A stretch of DNA of 64,000 bases from Halobacteriales archaeon QS_1_68_20 (GTDB lineage Archaea; Halobacteriota; Halobacteria; Halobacteriales; PXRE01): positions 80,528 through 144,527 of the forward strand of contig PXRE01000014.1 of the NCBI GenBank assembly GCA_003021085.1. The letters run 5' to 3'. Under the pieces are notes generated by a model, which was given only the letters and a program-made list of their open reading frames with translations, did no database searches and had not been told where the DNA came from. The translations under genes were made by a program, and so were the position numbers. Below, in pieces: positions 1 through 7,084 of this stretch. Position 1 is the stretch's first letter. Every line of letters starts with the position of its first letter.

Positions 1-31
1 CCGGGCCAAGGGCGGAGTGCAGGCCGCCGTC

Positions 32-655
32 TCACTCCTCGTCGCCGAGCATCAGGCCGAGGTAGGAGGTGCGGACGCTCGCGTCGGGGTCCAGACCGAG
101 GTCGTCCAGCAGGGCCAGCGCGCCGTCGCGGGTGGCCTCGATTTCGGCCTCGGGAACGTCGCGCTCGACCTCGACGAACTGGCCGAGACCGTCGACCTCG
201 TCGAGGGTGACGGTGTAGCCGTCCAGGGCGTACCGCTCGCGCTCCTTCCGCACGTCCGCGACGGGGTCGAACCCCAGCGCCTGCAGTGCGGAATCCATCG
301 CGTCAGGGTCGCCCACGTCGGTCTCGTGTTCGGCGCGGGTCTTCGACGCCTCGTCGACCTTCGGTCCCTTGTAGGTGAGTCGGTGGACGGTGGTCTCCTC
401 GGCCGCGGCACCGACCGTCTCGCCCCCCTCGTTCTCCGCGCCGGTTCCCTTCTCAGCGCCCGTCCCGGTTCCCGCGCCCGTCCGGGTCTCCTCGCGGACG
501 CGTAGGGCCTCGTCGGTCGCCACGAAGTTCCGGTGGGGTGCGTCGTAGTAGGTGTCGGCCTGGCGGACGGTCTCCAGGCGCTCCGCGTCCAGTTCCCGCA
601 GTCGCCGGCGGACCGCTTCGTGGTCCGCCGGCACCTTCACCTCGACCTCGTACAT
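32..655 (-). CDS. cyaB: CYTH-domain protein, class IV adenylate cyclase (CyaB-like)
   Basis: The 207-residue product has the signature ExExK motif of the CYTH superfamily at its N-terminus (EVEVK, residues 3-7), then a QADTYYDAP segment and a TYKGPK strand typical of the beta-barrel tunnel that binds polyphosphates. Length is normal for archaeal CyaB-like proteins apart from an insertion of repeated Gly-Thr-Gly-Ala-Glu residues near position 60-80, probably a flexible loop. Family members either make cAMP or hydrolyse triphosphates such as ThTP; the sequence alone does not decide which. The ATG follows a short AT-poor leader and the gene stands alone on this strand. Confidence 0.88.
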   Translation of the reverse strand: MYEVEVKVPADHEAVRRRLRELDAERLETVRQADTYYDAPHRNFVATDEALRVREETRTGAGTGTGAEKGTGAENEGGETVGAAAEETTVHRLTYKGPKVDEASKTRAEHETDVGDPDAMDSALQALGFDPVADVRKERERYALDGYTVTLDEVDGLGQFVEVERDVPEAEIEATRDGALALLDDLGLDPDASVRTSYLGLMLGDEE

Positions 656-792
656 GACCGGACCCTGGCGGCCCGCCCGGAAAAGGAGTTCTCTCCCGGT
701 CGACGTGGGCGGGGGAATTCGCTCCGGCGATAGGTACAGCGGTCGTCGTAGTCTACAGAAGGTCTTTGCCCGTACGGGGTCGCCTTGCTCGT

Positions 793-1536
793 ATGAACCG
801 ACGTGACGTGCTCCAGGCCGCGTCCGCGGGGGTCGTGGTGGCGCTCGCCGGGTGCCTCGGCAGTGGGGAGTCCGGCCCGACCGCCCAGCAACCCGACGAC
901 TGTCCGGTGACGCAGGGCCTCGACGTCGGGTGGCCCGAGGAACTCACCACCGAGACCGTCGAATCGTTCGTCGAGAACTACGAGAACGCCTACTACCGGG
1001 AGAAGGTCGTCGACTTCGAGCAAGAGACGAGGCTCGACGAGTACGCACTCTCCGCGAACGTGGCCTCGGGCCCGACCGAATCCGGCGCCGGGTACGAGGT
1101 CGAACTCTCCGGCGGCGGGGGCGTCTATCGACCGAACCTGCACCTGGCGGCAACGGTCGCGGACGCGCCGGTCGACGCCGACGTCCACTCGACGGACGAC
1201 CTGGAGACCGGTCTCGCGTCGCTGTTACGTGACGCCGCCGATTCCGACGAGGAGGTCACCCAGCACGTCACCCGGCGCGACGTCGTCCGCCGGTTCGTCG
1301 CGACGGTCAACGAACTCTCTGACGGCGAACCGCTGACGGGGAAGGGCGACGCCGCGACGCTGTACTTCGACGTCGACGGGACGACGGTGGAACTGTCCGT
1401 CAGCGCGTCGAGTTTCCACGGCGACTACTGGTGGTCGGCCTGGTACTACGTCGACGAGAACGTCGTCCGCCGCACCGACGACGACTCCGTCGACCCCGCC
1501 GAGGGCGAACTGCTGGAGTGCCGCGGCGAGTCGTAA
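793..1536 (+). CDS. Putative exported lipoprotein, function unknown
   Basis: I chose the ATG at 793 because it places a twin-arginine start (MNRRDVLQ), a hydrophobic stretch and a lipobox (LAGC, Cys at about residue 22) at the N-terminus; an upstream in-frame ATG would bury this signal. The mature 225-residue part is acidic, with no domain I recognise; the middle contains Tyr-rich segments (NAYYREK, WWSAWYYVDE). It is likely anchored on the outer face of the membrane by lipidation. No operon partner: the next gene downstream lies more than 500 bases away on the other strand. Confidence 0.75.
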   Translation: MNRRDVLQAASAGVVVALAGCLGSGESGPTAQQPDDCPVTQGLDVGWPEELTTETVESFVENYENAYYREKVVDFEQETRLDEYALSANVASGPTESGAGYEVELSGGGGVYRPNLHLAATVADAPVDADVHSTDDLETGLASLLRDAADSDEEVTQHVTRRDVVRRFVATVNELSDGEPLTGKGDAATLYFDVDGTTVELSVSASSFHGDYWWSAWYYVDENVVRRTDDDSVDPAEGELLECRGES

Positions 1537-2102
1537 CCCTCCCCTGCGCCCGCTACTCACGTTTGACGTGAACAGACTCGACGTAGTCCGTTTCAGTACC
1601 CGACGCAGATTGGAGTCAGATGGTCCCGTTCACGTGCAGCCGTGAAGCGGCCACGCCGTGCTCAACATGCCTGTCGCGACCAACCTCGACAAACTCACCG
1701 GGAGCGGTGACCTAACCGAATCCGCTTTTTGGCCACCCTGGCCGACGGACCGACCTCCATCCCCGGTGCCTCCAGTTGATCGCTCCGGCCTCGTCGACTT
1801 TACCACGTACTCATTGTGAGTTTTGTTTTCCGCATCGATCTGCGTCCCCCATTAGGTTAGCAGGTAGACGGTAGTCCTTTCGTCCACTGCCCTGCCATCG
1901 CCCATCCCTCCCAGGATGGTCACCGCGTAGTTCAGTGGGGTAGTCCTATTGGGTGTCGATTGGGGAGACGGTTCCATCGTTGTCGCGTTCAGATCGACGA
2001 GTCACTGACAGCTATCGTCGTAGTCGGCGCGGAACTTCACCTGGACCCGGATTCGAGTTCCGGTTACGGGGCGGGGATTAAGCAATTCTATTTCGGCCGT
2101 CG
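1537..2102. other. Gene-poor intergenic stretch
   Basis: About 565 bases with no reading frame that looks coding: the longest frame overlaps the end of the downstream lipoprotein gene and lacks the acidic composition of real genes here. Base composition is more mixed than in neighbouring genes, with several short AT-rich patches (for example near 1801-1860). I see no tRNA-like cloverleaf, terminator or repeat I can name. It may hold the remains of a lost gene. Confidence 0.4.
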
Positions 2103-3323
2103 TCATCGAGATGCCGCGTCTATGGTGATCGTCACCGATTCGTCGCTGCCGGAGACGGTCATGTTCTCTACCTGCCCTCGGTTACCGACGACGAGCACGA
2201 GCGTTTCGTCGCTGGCGCGGACCAGCCGATAGGCCGTTTGTTCGGCCGTCCAAACAGTTCCGTCGTAGGTCGCTTTTGCGTCGAGGTAGCTACGGAGTGC
2301 CGTCTGGAGTTCGCTCGCGTTCGATTCGTCGTCCATCCGGATCGTCCACGCGTACACGTCCCGGTCCGCGAATACTACCAGTCGGTCGTTGGCCCACCCG
2401 GTCGCAGCGTCCGATGCGACGGGACGTTCCAGTTCGGTCCGTAGCGTGGTCTGAAGGAATAGCTCACCCATGCTGACTGTCTGGGTCGGTCCCGTCGAGT
2501 CCACGCTAACGTTTAGTACCCCGCGTGGCTCTTCGTCCGGCGCAAGTCCGTGCATCAGCTGTTCGAACGTTTCGGGTGGCGCTTCGTAGACTGCCCAGAC
2601 CTCGTCGGAGGAGTCGATCCGCTGTTCGAAGTGCCGGTATCCGAAGTAGTAGAGACCGATCCACAGCGCCGTTCCGCCCTTCTTTGTGTTCGCGTACTGT
2701 CGGCGGAGGTCACGGACAGGGTCGACGTCGTCAAGGTATTGCTGGGCGTACGCCTTTTCGACGTACGTGGCACCGCCCTCGGCGGTCGCCCGGCGCAGAA
2801 GTTGGTCGGTTCCGACCAGATCCTGGAGGTAATGGGCATACTCGTGGACGAGAGTCGCTTCGATTTCGTCAGATGTCCCACCGTTCGGGTGAATCTTGAC
2901 GCCTCCGGGGAACGTCCCGCCAAACGGTTCGCCTCTCTCGACCTCCAACCGCGCCTGGTCGACGCCGAGCCGTTCTCCGAAGTCAAGGTCGTCGATATCG
3001 AAGCGTGGATCGTTGATGTCGTACAGCTTTCGGGAGATATCGAACTGCTGAGTACCGTTCTTTGGCGGACCGCCGACAACCTCGGGTGGTTCAACGTTGC
3101 CTGGATTTAGGCCATGGAGGTCCAGCGTCCGGAGCCAGACGTTCGTCGTGTTCACTGGTAAGTCAAACCCCGTCGTGTTTACAGTCACGGACGGGGGGCC
3201 AGCCGTCGTTGGGGACACCGTTTCTTCCGGACTGGGTGAGATCGTGGGTGTCGTAGATGGGGCAGCGCCACAACCAGCTAGGACAACTGTTAGAACAAGG
3301 AATACATTAGCGACCCGCTCCAT
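2103..3323 (-). CDS. Lipoprotein with HExxH metalloprotease-like motif
   Basis: The start at 3323 gives a lipoprotein signal (MERVANVFLVLTVVLAGC, lipobox LAGC) followed by a Thr/Ser/Pro-rich linker (residues 21-45), as in haloarchaeal surface lipoproteins. Residues 160-164 are HEYAH, a zinc-binding HExxH motif, and a Glu in an AEGGATYVE segment about 18 residues later (E182) could be the third zinc ligand, as in gluzincin peptidases. Length is 406 residues. A putative metallopeptidase on the cell surface is the best guess; the substrate is unknown. It is divergent from the Cys-rich gene that starts at 3412, and the two share an 88-base AT-rich promoter region. Confidence 0.72.
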   Translation of the reverse strand: MERVANVFLVLTVVLAGCGAAPSTTPTISPSPEETVSPTTAGPPSVTVNTTGFDLPVNTTNVWLRTLDLHGLNPGNVEPPEVVGGPPKNGTQQFDISRKLYDINDPRFDIDDLDFGERLGVDQARLEVERGEPFGGTFPGGVKIHPNGGTSDEIEATLVHEYAHYLQDLVGTDQLLRRATAEGGATYVEKAYAQQYLDDVDPVRDLRRQYANTKKGGTALWIGLYYFGYRHFEQRIDSSDEVWAVYEAPPETFEQLMHGLAPDEEPRGVLNVSVDSTGPTQTVSMGELFLQTTLRTELERPVASDAATGWANDRLVVFADRDVYAWTIRMDDESNASELQTALRSYLDAKATYDGTVWTAEQTAYRLVRASDETLVLVVGNRGQVENMTVSGSDESVTITIDAASR

Positions 3324-3411
3324 TTCCGAAACAAACACAATACAAGGAGAAATATCTTCCTATTTACTATCCGTAACAAACTTATATATTGATAAAATAT
3401 ATACATATAGG
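3324..3411. promoter_or_regulatory. AT-rich divergent promoter region
   Basis: This 88-base stretch between the divergent lipoprotein and Cys-tail genes is far richer in A and T than its surroundings. A TATATATTGATAAAATATATA-like run ending about 5 bases before the ATG at 3412 leaves no room for a normal leader unless the message starts within or just before it. I infer that it holds promoters in both directions; no transcript data support this. Confidence 0.45.
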
Positions 3412-4161
3412 ATGACGGAATCAGAAAAGGGTACCAGTCGACGACAAATTCTCCATAAGGCTGTCGGTGGGTTGGGCACTGGGGCCTTAGGCTTCCCGGT
3501 CTTATCAACGGAAACGGAGGGGAGATCTGGTACTGGACTCGCCGAAAAGAAAATGGCAGAAGCTCAAAAACAGTACAATTCGACCGCTGCGGTCAAAAAA
3601 GCGCTTAAAACCAAAGGTGAAACACTGCTTAAAACGCTCGCAGAGGAAGATATACTTCGATCACCAGTCATAAATGAACTACCAGTGGAGGAAATACTCG
3701 ATCTGGAGAGTTATTTAGAATCTGACGAAGGGATGCTAGTGGCTGCCAAAATTAATGAACTGACTCCGACAGCTGAGATTAAAATATCTAAACAAACCCC
3801 GACACATAAAGTTCTGCTCACGGTGTATCCACAAACGGACACGGCTTATGCTATTGTTGAACCTAATAACGATAATCGTACAATTGTGTACGATCCCAGT
3901 GAAGATGTCCTTGGAAAAGATATCTCGACATCAGCGTGTATGGTGGGGAATCAATGTGGGCCATATGATTGTGATCTAACTGCATGTTCATGTGCAACAA
4001 TGGAACTCCATTGTTGTTCCGAACCGAATTGTTGGTGGGGTGATTTCGTGCAGAGTAAATGCAAGACAGTATGTTGCTATACATGCGAAAATGTTTGTTT
4101 CGATGATGGCTGCTGTGGCTGTGGCAGTGATCAGGAGGACTGTTGCACTGACTGCTGCTAA
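3412..4161 (+). CDS. Tat-exported protein with cysteine-packed C-terminal tail
   Basis: The 249-residue product starts with a twin-arginine signal (TSRRQILHK, then a Gly/Ala/Leu-rich stretch). Residues 45-110 are Lys/Glu-rich and helical in character, residues 120-165 look like beta strands, and residues 176-249 hold 20 cysteines in 74 residues, many as CC or CxC pairs, ending in CC. Codon usage is strikingly AT-rich compared with all flanking genes, which suggests transfer. The layout (Tat signal, middle domain, Cys-rich C-terminal segment) recalls the halocin C8 precursor, in which the tail is cleaved off as a peptide toxin, but I see no clear residue-level match, so that is inference. A metal-binding (metallothionein-like) or disulfide-rich surface protein is equally possible. 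Confidence 0.7.
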   Translation: MTESEKGTSRRQILHKAVGGLGTGALGFPVLSTETEGRSGTGLAEKKMAEAQKQYNSTAAVKKALKTKGETLLKTLAEEDILRSPVINELPVEEILDLESYLESDEGMLVAAKINELTPTAEIKISKQTPTHKVLLTVYPQTDTAYAIVEPNNDNRTIVYDPSEDVLGKDISTSACMVGNQCGPYDCDLTACSCATMELHCCSEPNCWWGDFVQSKCKTVCCYTCENVCFDDGCCGCGSDQEDCCTDCC

Positions 4162-4215
4162 ACGCCTCCGACACGAATCGTGCTTCTTAAGGCGCGAACG
4201 GGACTCCTTGCAGGT

Positions 4216-5244
4216 ATGAGTGACCAAGAGGCCGAGGAATCCGACGAAGACGTCGCCGCGGAGGCGGAAGACGCGGCCGAGGAGACCGAGGGATTCGAAG
4301 AAGGTGACTTCGTAAAGCTGGCGTACACCGCCCGTACGGTCGAGGACGACACCCTCGTCGACACAACCGACCGGGAGATCGCCGAGGACGAGGGCGTCGC
4401 CGAGGAGGGCCAGACGTTCGAGCCCCGGACCATCGTGCTGGGCGCGGGCCACCTGTTCGGCCCCGTCGAGGACGCCATCGTCGGCGGCGAGGTCGGCGAC
4501 GAGGGCACCGTCACGGTCCCCGCGGAGGAGGCCTTCGGCGAGTTCGACGAGGACGAGGTCCGCACCGTCAGCGCCGAGAAGATCCCCGAGGACGAGCGCT
4601 ACCCCGGCGCCCACATCGAGATCGACGGCCAGCACGGCCATCTGGAGACGATCATCGGCGGCCGCGCGCGCGTCGACTTCAACCACCCGCTGGCCGGCGA
4701 GGACATCGAGTACGAGTACGAGGTGCTCGACCAGATCGAGGACCGCGTCGAGAAGGCCCAGAGCCTCCTGAGCACCTACCTCGACGTCGATCTCGACATG
4801 CACATCGAGACCGACGAGGTCGAGGAGATGCAGCCGGTCGAACCGGACGAGGACGAGGAGGCCGAAGGCGAGGACCACGAGGAGGCCCCCGAACCCGAGT
4901 TCGAGGAGGTCACCGTCGAGAAGGAGACGCTGTACGTCGAGAGCGACCCGCAGCTGGCGTTCAACCAGCAGTGGATGTTCCAGAAGCAGCAGATCGCCCA
5001 GGAGATCATCGAGCGCGTCGGCGTCGACCGCGTGATCGTCCAGGAGATCATCGACGGCGCCGGCGGCATGATGGGCGGCATGGGCGGCATGATGCCCGGC
5101 ATGGGCGGCGGTGGCGGCGCCGAAGAGCTCGAAGACGCCGTCGACGCCGGCGAACTGGAGGACGCCATCGAGGAAGGCGACGTCGACCTCGAGGAGGCGA
5201 CCGCCGAGGACGTCGTCGAGGAACTGGAAGGCGGCGAGGAGTAA
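4216..5244 (+). CDS. FKBP-type peptidyl-prolyl cis-trans isomerase (SlyD-like)
   Basis: The 342-residue product has an acidic N-terminal extension, then an FKBP domain (from GDFVKLAYTARTVEDDTLVDT, about residue 30) with an inserted-in-flap region typical of SlyD-type archaeal FKBPs (VTVPAEEAFGEFDEDEVRTV, and VDFNHPLAGEDIEYEYEV). A second acidic region follows, then a Met/Gly-rich segment (GGMMGGMGGMMPGM) near residues 285-300 and an acidic tail. It catalyses proline isomerisation and probably chaperones proteins in the cytoplasm. I chose the ATG at 4216 over the longer frame because the sequence upstream is not protein-like. It follows the Cys-tail gene by 54 bases. Confidence 0.9.
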   Translation: MSDQEAEESDEDVAAEAEDAAEETEGFEEGDFVKLAYTARTVEDDTLVDTTDREIAEDEGVAEEGQTFEPRTIVLGAGHLFGPVEDAIVGGEVGDEGTVTVPAEEAFGEFDEDEVRTVSAEKIPEDERYPGAHIEIDGQHGHLETIIGGRARVDFNHPLAGEDIEYEYEVLDQIEDRVEKAQSLLSTYLDVDLDMHIETDEVEEMQPVEPDEDEEAEGEDHEEAPEPEFEEVTVEKETLYVESDPQLAFNQQWMFQKQQIAQEIIERVGVDRVIVQEIIDGAGGMMGGMGGMMPGMGGGGGAEELEDAVDAGELEDAIEEGDVDLEEATAEDVVEELEGGEE

Positions 5245-5414
5245 GCCGTTCGGGTTTTGCGGTTTCGTCGTCGGTTGGTTAACCGCAGTTTTCGGTCGCG
5301 TGGGCTACCGGCCAAAGCTTCGGATGCTAACGAATTGGCCGCGGCCGGGAACGCTCACGACCGTCGGAACGCACGTGGGCATCACGCAGAACGATACGTC
5401 GAGAGGTTCGAAAC

Positions 5415-5561
5415 GTGGCACGGGATCTGGAACCGCTGACCGACGAGGAATTTGCCGCGTTCGAGGCGGCGATGGAAGAGCAGGCCGAATGGCTCCGGGA
5501 GGCGCTGGCCGAGGACCTGGGTGGCCATCCCGAGGACTATCGAGTCGCACGCGAGGAGTGA
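5415..5561 (+). CDS. Small acidic protein, GTG start
   Basis: A 48-codon frame that starts with GTG (V-A-R-D-L-E-P-L) and ends in ARVAREE-like residues. It is rich in Glu and Ala (EEFAAFEAAMEEQAEW), has the acidic bias of haloarchaeal proteins and is predicted to be helical throughout. It lies just before the convergent hicA/hicB pair. No family is recognised, and it could be chance, but its composition favours a real small protein. Confidence 0.4.
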   Translation: MARDLEPLTDEEFAAFEAAMEEQAEWLREALAEDLGGHPEDYRVAREE

Positions 5562-5664
5562 CAGACCATGGTCGGTCAGCGGGTGATCCGGCCGACGGAA
5601 CTCGCGGCGTGGCGGTCGCATCGCCGGTTCAGGCCATCGAGGGGACCCCGGCTGGGAATTGGTT

Positions 5665-5911
5665 TCACCTGTGCCGGTCGATCCACTCCCAGAAGGCGTC
5701 GAAGTCGTTTGCACCGCACTGGTCGGCGACCTTGCGGAGCGTGCCGGTCGAAATCTCGCCGCCGAGCGGGACGGTGACGTTCCGAATCTCGCCCGTTTGG
5801 GGGGTGCTCGTACCTGAGTTTCAGGTGACTGCCAGTACGGTCGACAGGGTAATATCCCATGTCGATCAGTACCGACGCGACTTCCTCGCCAGTGAATGGT
5901 CCGCGGCTCAT
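5665..5911 (-). pseudogene. hicA: HicA-type mRNA interferase toxin, frameshifted
   Basis: The first part reads MSRGPFTGEEVASVLIDMGY then DRTGSHLKLRYEHP, a classic HicA double-stranded-RNA-binding fold with the catalytic GSH. At a run of six C (minus strand, + strand G run near 5789-5794) the frame shifts by one base; in the next frame the expected C-terminal half continues as QTGEIRNVTVPLGGEISTGT and LRKVADQCG until TGA at 5665. One base fewer in the run restores a complete HicA of about 81 residues. The start overlaps the stop of hicB by ATGA. The toxin is therefore broken, or the run was misread. Confidence 0.8.
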
Positions 5912-6177
5912 GCCTCGTCGTCGAACCAGGGAGCCTCCGGGACTTCCGGCTCGTCGGGGACCTCTTCGGGATCGACGCCGAGTTCCCGGAGGTCGTCGTC
6001 GGTGACCGGCCGGCCGATCTCGCCTCGGTGGAGAGCCACCGCTTCGTCGAGGTTCGCCAGCGCCTCCTGGCGGGTTTCGCCCTGGCTCGCGACGCCGGCC
6101 TCGACGTCCGTCGCCGTCCACCACCCGTCGTCGTTTTCGAGCAGTCGAATCTCGTGGCCCGCGCTCATCTCGTCCAC
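5908..6177 (-). CDS. hicB: HicB-family antitoxin
   Basis: The 89-residue product has the HicB partial RNase H fold: ENDDGWWTATDVEAGVASQG, then GETRQEALANLDEAVALH, the usual helix of this antitoxin. It precedes hicA and overlaps it by ATGA, the HicB-HicA order found in archaea. It would neutralise the HicA mRNA interferase and repress the operon. It has no obvious DNA-binding C-terminal domain: the tail is acidic (DPEEVPDEPEVPEAPW). A second in-frame Met at residue 4 is an alternative start. With hicA frameshifted, this is an orphan antitoxin. Confidence 0.85.
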   Translation of the reverse strand: MDEMSAGHEIRLLENDDGWWTATDVEAGVASQGETRQEALANLDEAVALHRGEIGRPVTDDDLRELGVDPEEVPDEPEVPEAPWFDDEA

Positions 6178-6316
6178 CGTTTGTCAGGCAACGAGGTTAA
6201 GCGTTCGGTCGAGGGCCCGGGTGCGATGACGGTCGTCCCTGTGGTCCGGATCGGAGGGTCTATCGAGTGATCCGGCGCGCGAGGACGGCGACCAGTAGTG
6301 CCAGCAGCGCTGAACG

Positions 6317-6625
6317 CTAATCCGACCGACCCTCGCCGAGTTCTTCCTCGACCAGCGCCTCGAAGTCCTCCACCTCATCGTACTCCTCCCGATACTCCAA
6401 CGCCATCCGACCCCTCTCAGTAATTTCGTACAGCCCCGACCGCTCGGCCGGCCCGATCTTCTCGACGAGCCCGTAATCCTCCAGCACCGGGAGCCGCGTG
6501 TTCACGTAGTTCCGGTCTTTGTCCGCGTGGATCGCAATGTTGGAGGCGACGTTGCGGCCGTGCTCGTCGAGCACGCGGAGGATGTCGAAATCAGTCGGAC
6601 GCTGGAGCTTCACTGTCCTCGTCAA
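6317..6625 (-). CDS. Winged-helix transcriptional regulator
   Basis: A 102-residue protein with a winged helix-turn-helix: PTDFDILRVLDEHGRNVASN as the first helices, RNYVNTRLPVLEDYGLVEKI as the recognition helix and wing, and GLYEITERGRMALEY closing the fold. It resembles the haloarchaeal PhiH1-repressor/MarR-like small regulators. The C-terminus is acidic. An imperfect inverted repeat lies about 50 bases upstream of its start (6673-6698) and may be its own operator. No partner gene shares its strand closely. Confidence 0.8.
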   Translation of the reverse strand: MTRTVKLQRPTDFDILRVLDEHGRNVASNIAIHADKDRNYVNTRLPVLEDYGLVEKIGPAERSGLYEITERGRMALEYREEYDEVEDFEALVEEELGEGRSD

Positions 6626-6672
6626 CCGCCAACTCCACCAGCGCTATTCCCATTTGTTAAACCCGTAAGTAG

Positions 6673-6698
6673 ATACTATTTATTAGTACTAATAGTAT
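6673..6698. promoter_or_regulatory. AT-rich inverted repeat, candidate operator
   Basis: A perfect 12-base palindrome ATTAGTACTAAT (6682-6693) is flanked by ATACT (6673-6677) and its complement AGTAT (6694-6698), four extra bases interrupting the left arm. It sits in the AT-rich leader of the winged-helix regulator on the minus strand and upstream of the small zinc-finger gene on the plus strand. Position and symmetry suggest a binding site for a dimeric regulator, possibly autoregulation. Confidence 0.4.
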
Positions 6699-6907
6699 AT
6701 AAACCTACAGTACCTGTAGCATACGCGTGCGGCCGTTCCGCGGAATCGACGTTACTCAACAAAACGGACCCCGCTGTCCTGACAGCGGGCGCGGGCGGGC
6801 GCCGTACCACACGGCGACGCCATGACCGCAAACGAACGTCGGGACGTTGAATGTCCCGGACCGACCGCACCGCCAGCCAACGAACCGACCCCGAAATCCA
6901 CGAACCG

Positions 6908-7081
6908 ATGACCGACGACACCTGCCCCATTTGCGGACAACCCGTCCACGAAGCCGAACGCGTCGGTGTGGTCACCTATACGCTCCAGGCCTGCGGTCAC
7001 CGGGTCGACGACCGGGCGCTCGCGGACCTCTCGATAGGGGACGAAACCACCGACAAAAATCGTGAAAACCGAGTATCGTGA
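6908..7081 (+). CDS. Small zinc-finger protein
   Basis: The frame opens with MTDDTCPICGQP and later has ACGH, so a CPxCG half-site is paired with a C-x-x-H-like half-site within 57 residues, the pattern of haloarchaeal zinc-finger micro-proteins. An upstream ATG at 6851 would add 19 polar residues, but the start at 6908 fits the motif spacing better. The end of the gene lies a few bases from the stop of the convergent giant protease gene. Role unknown; relatives are thought to act as small regulators. Confidence 0.55.
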   Translation: MTDDTCPICGQPVHEAERVGVVTYTLQACGHRVDDRALADLSIGDETTDKNRENRVS

Positions 7082-7084
7082 CCG

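Noticed and set aside
1960..2232. 90-codon plus-strand frame in the 1.5-2.1 kb gap
   Set aside because: It overlaps the antisense end of the HExxH lipoprotein gene, has no acidic bias or motif, and starts in non-coding-like sequence.
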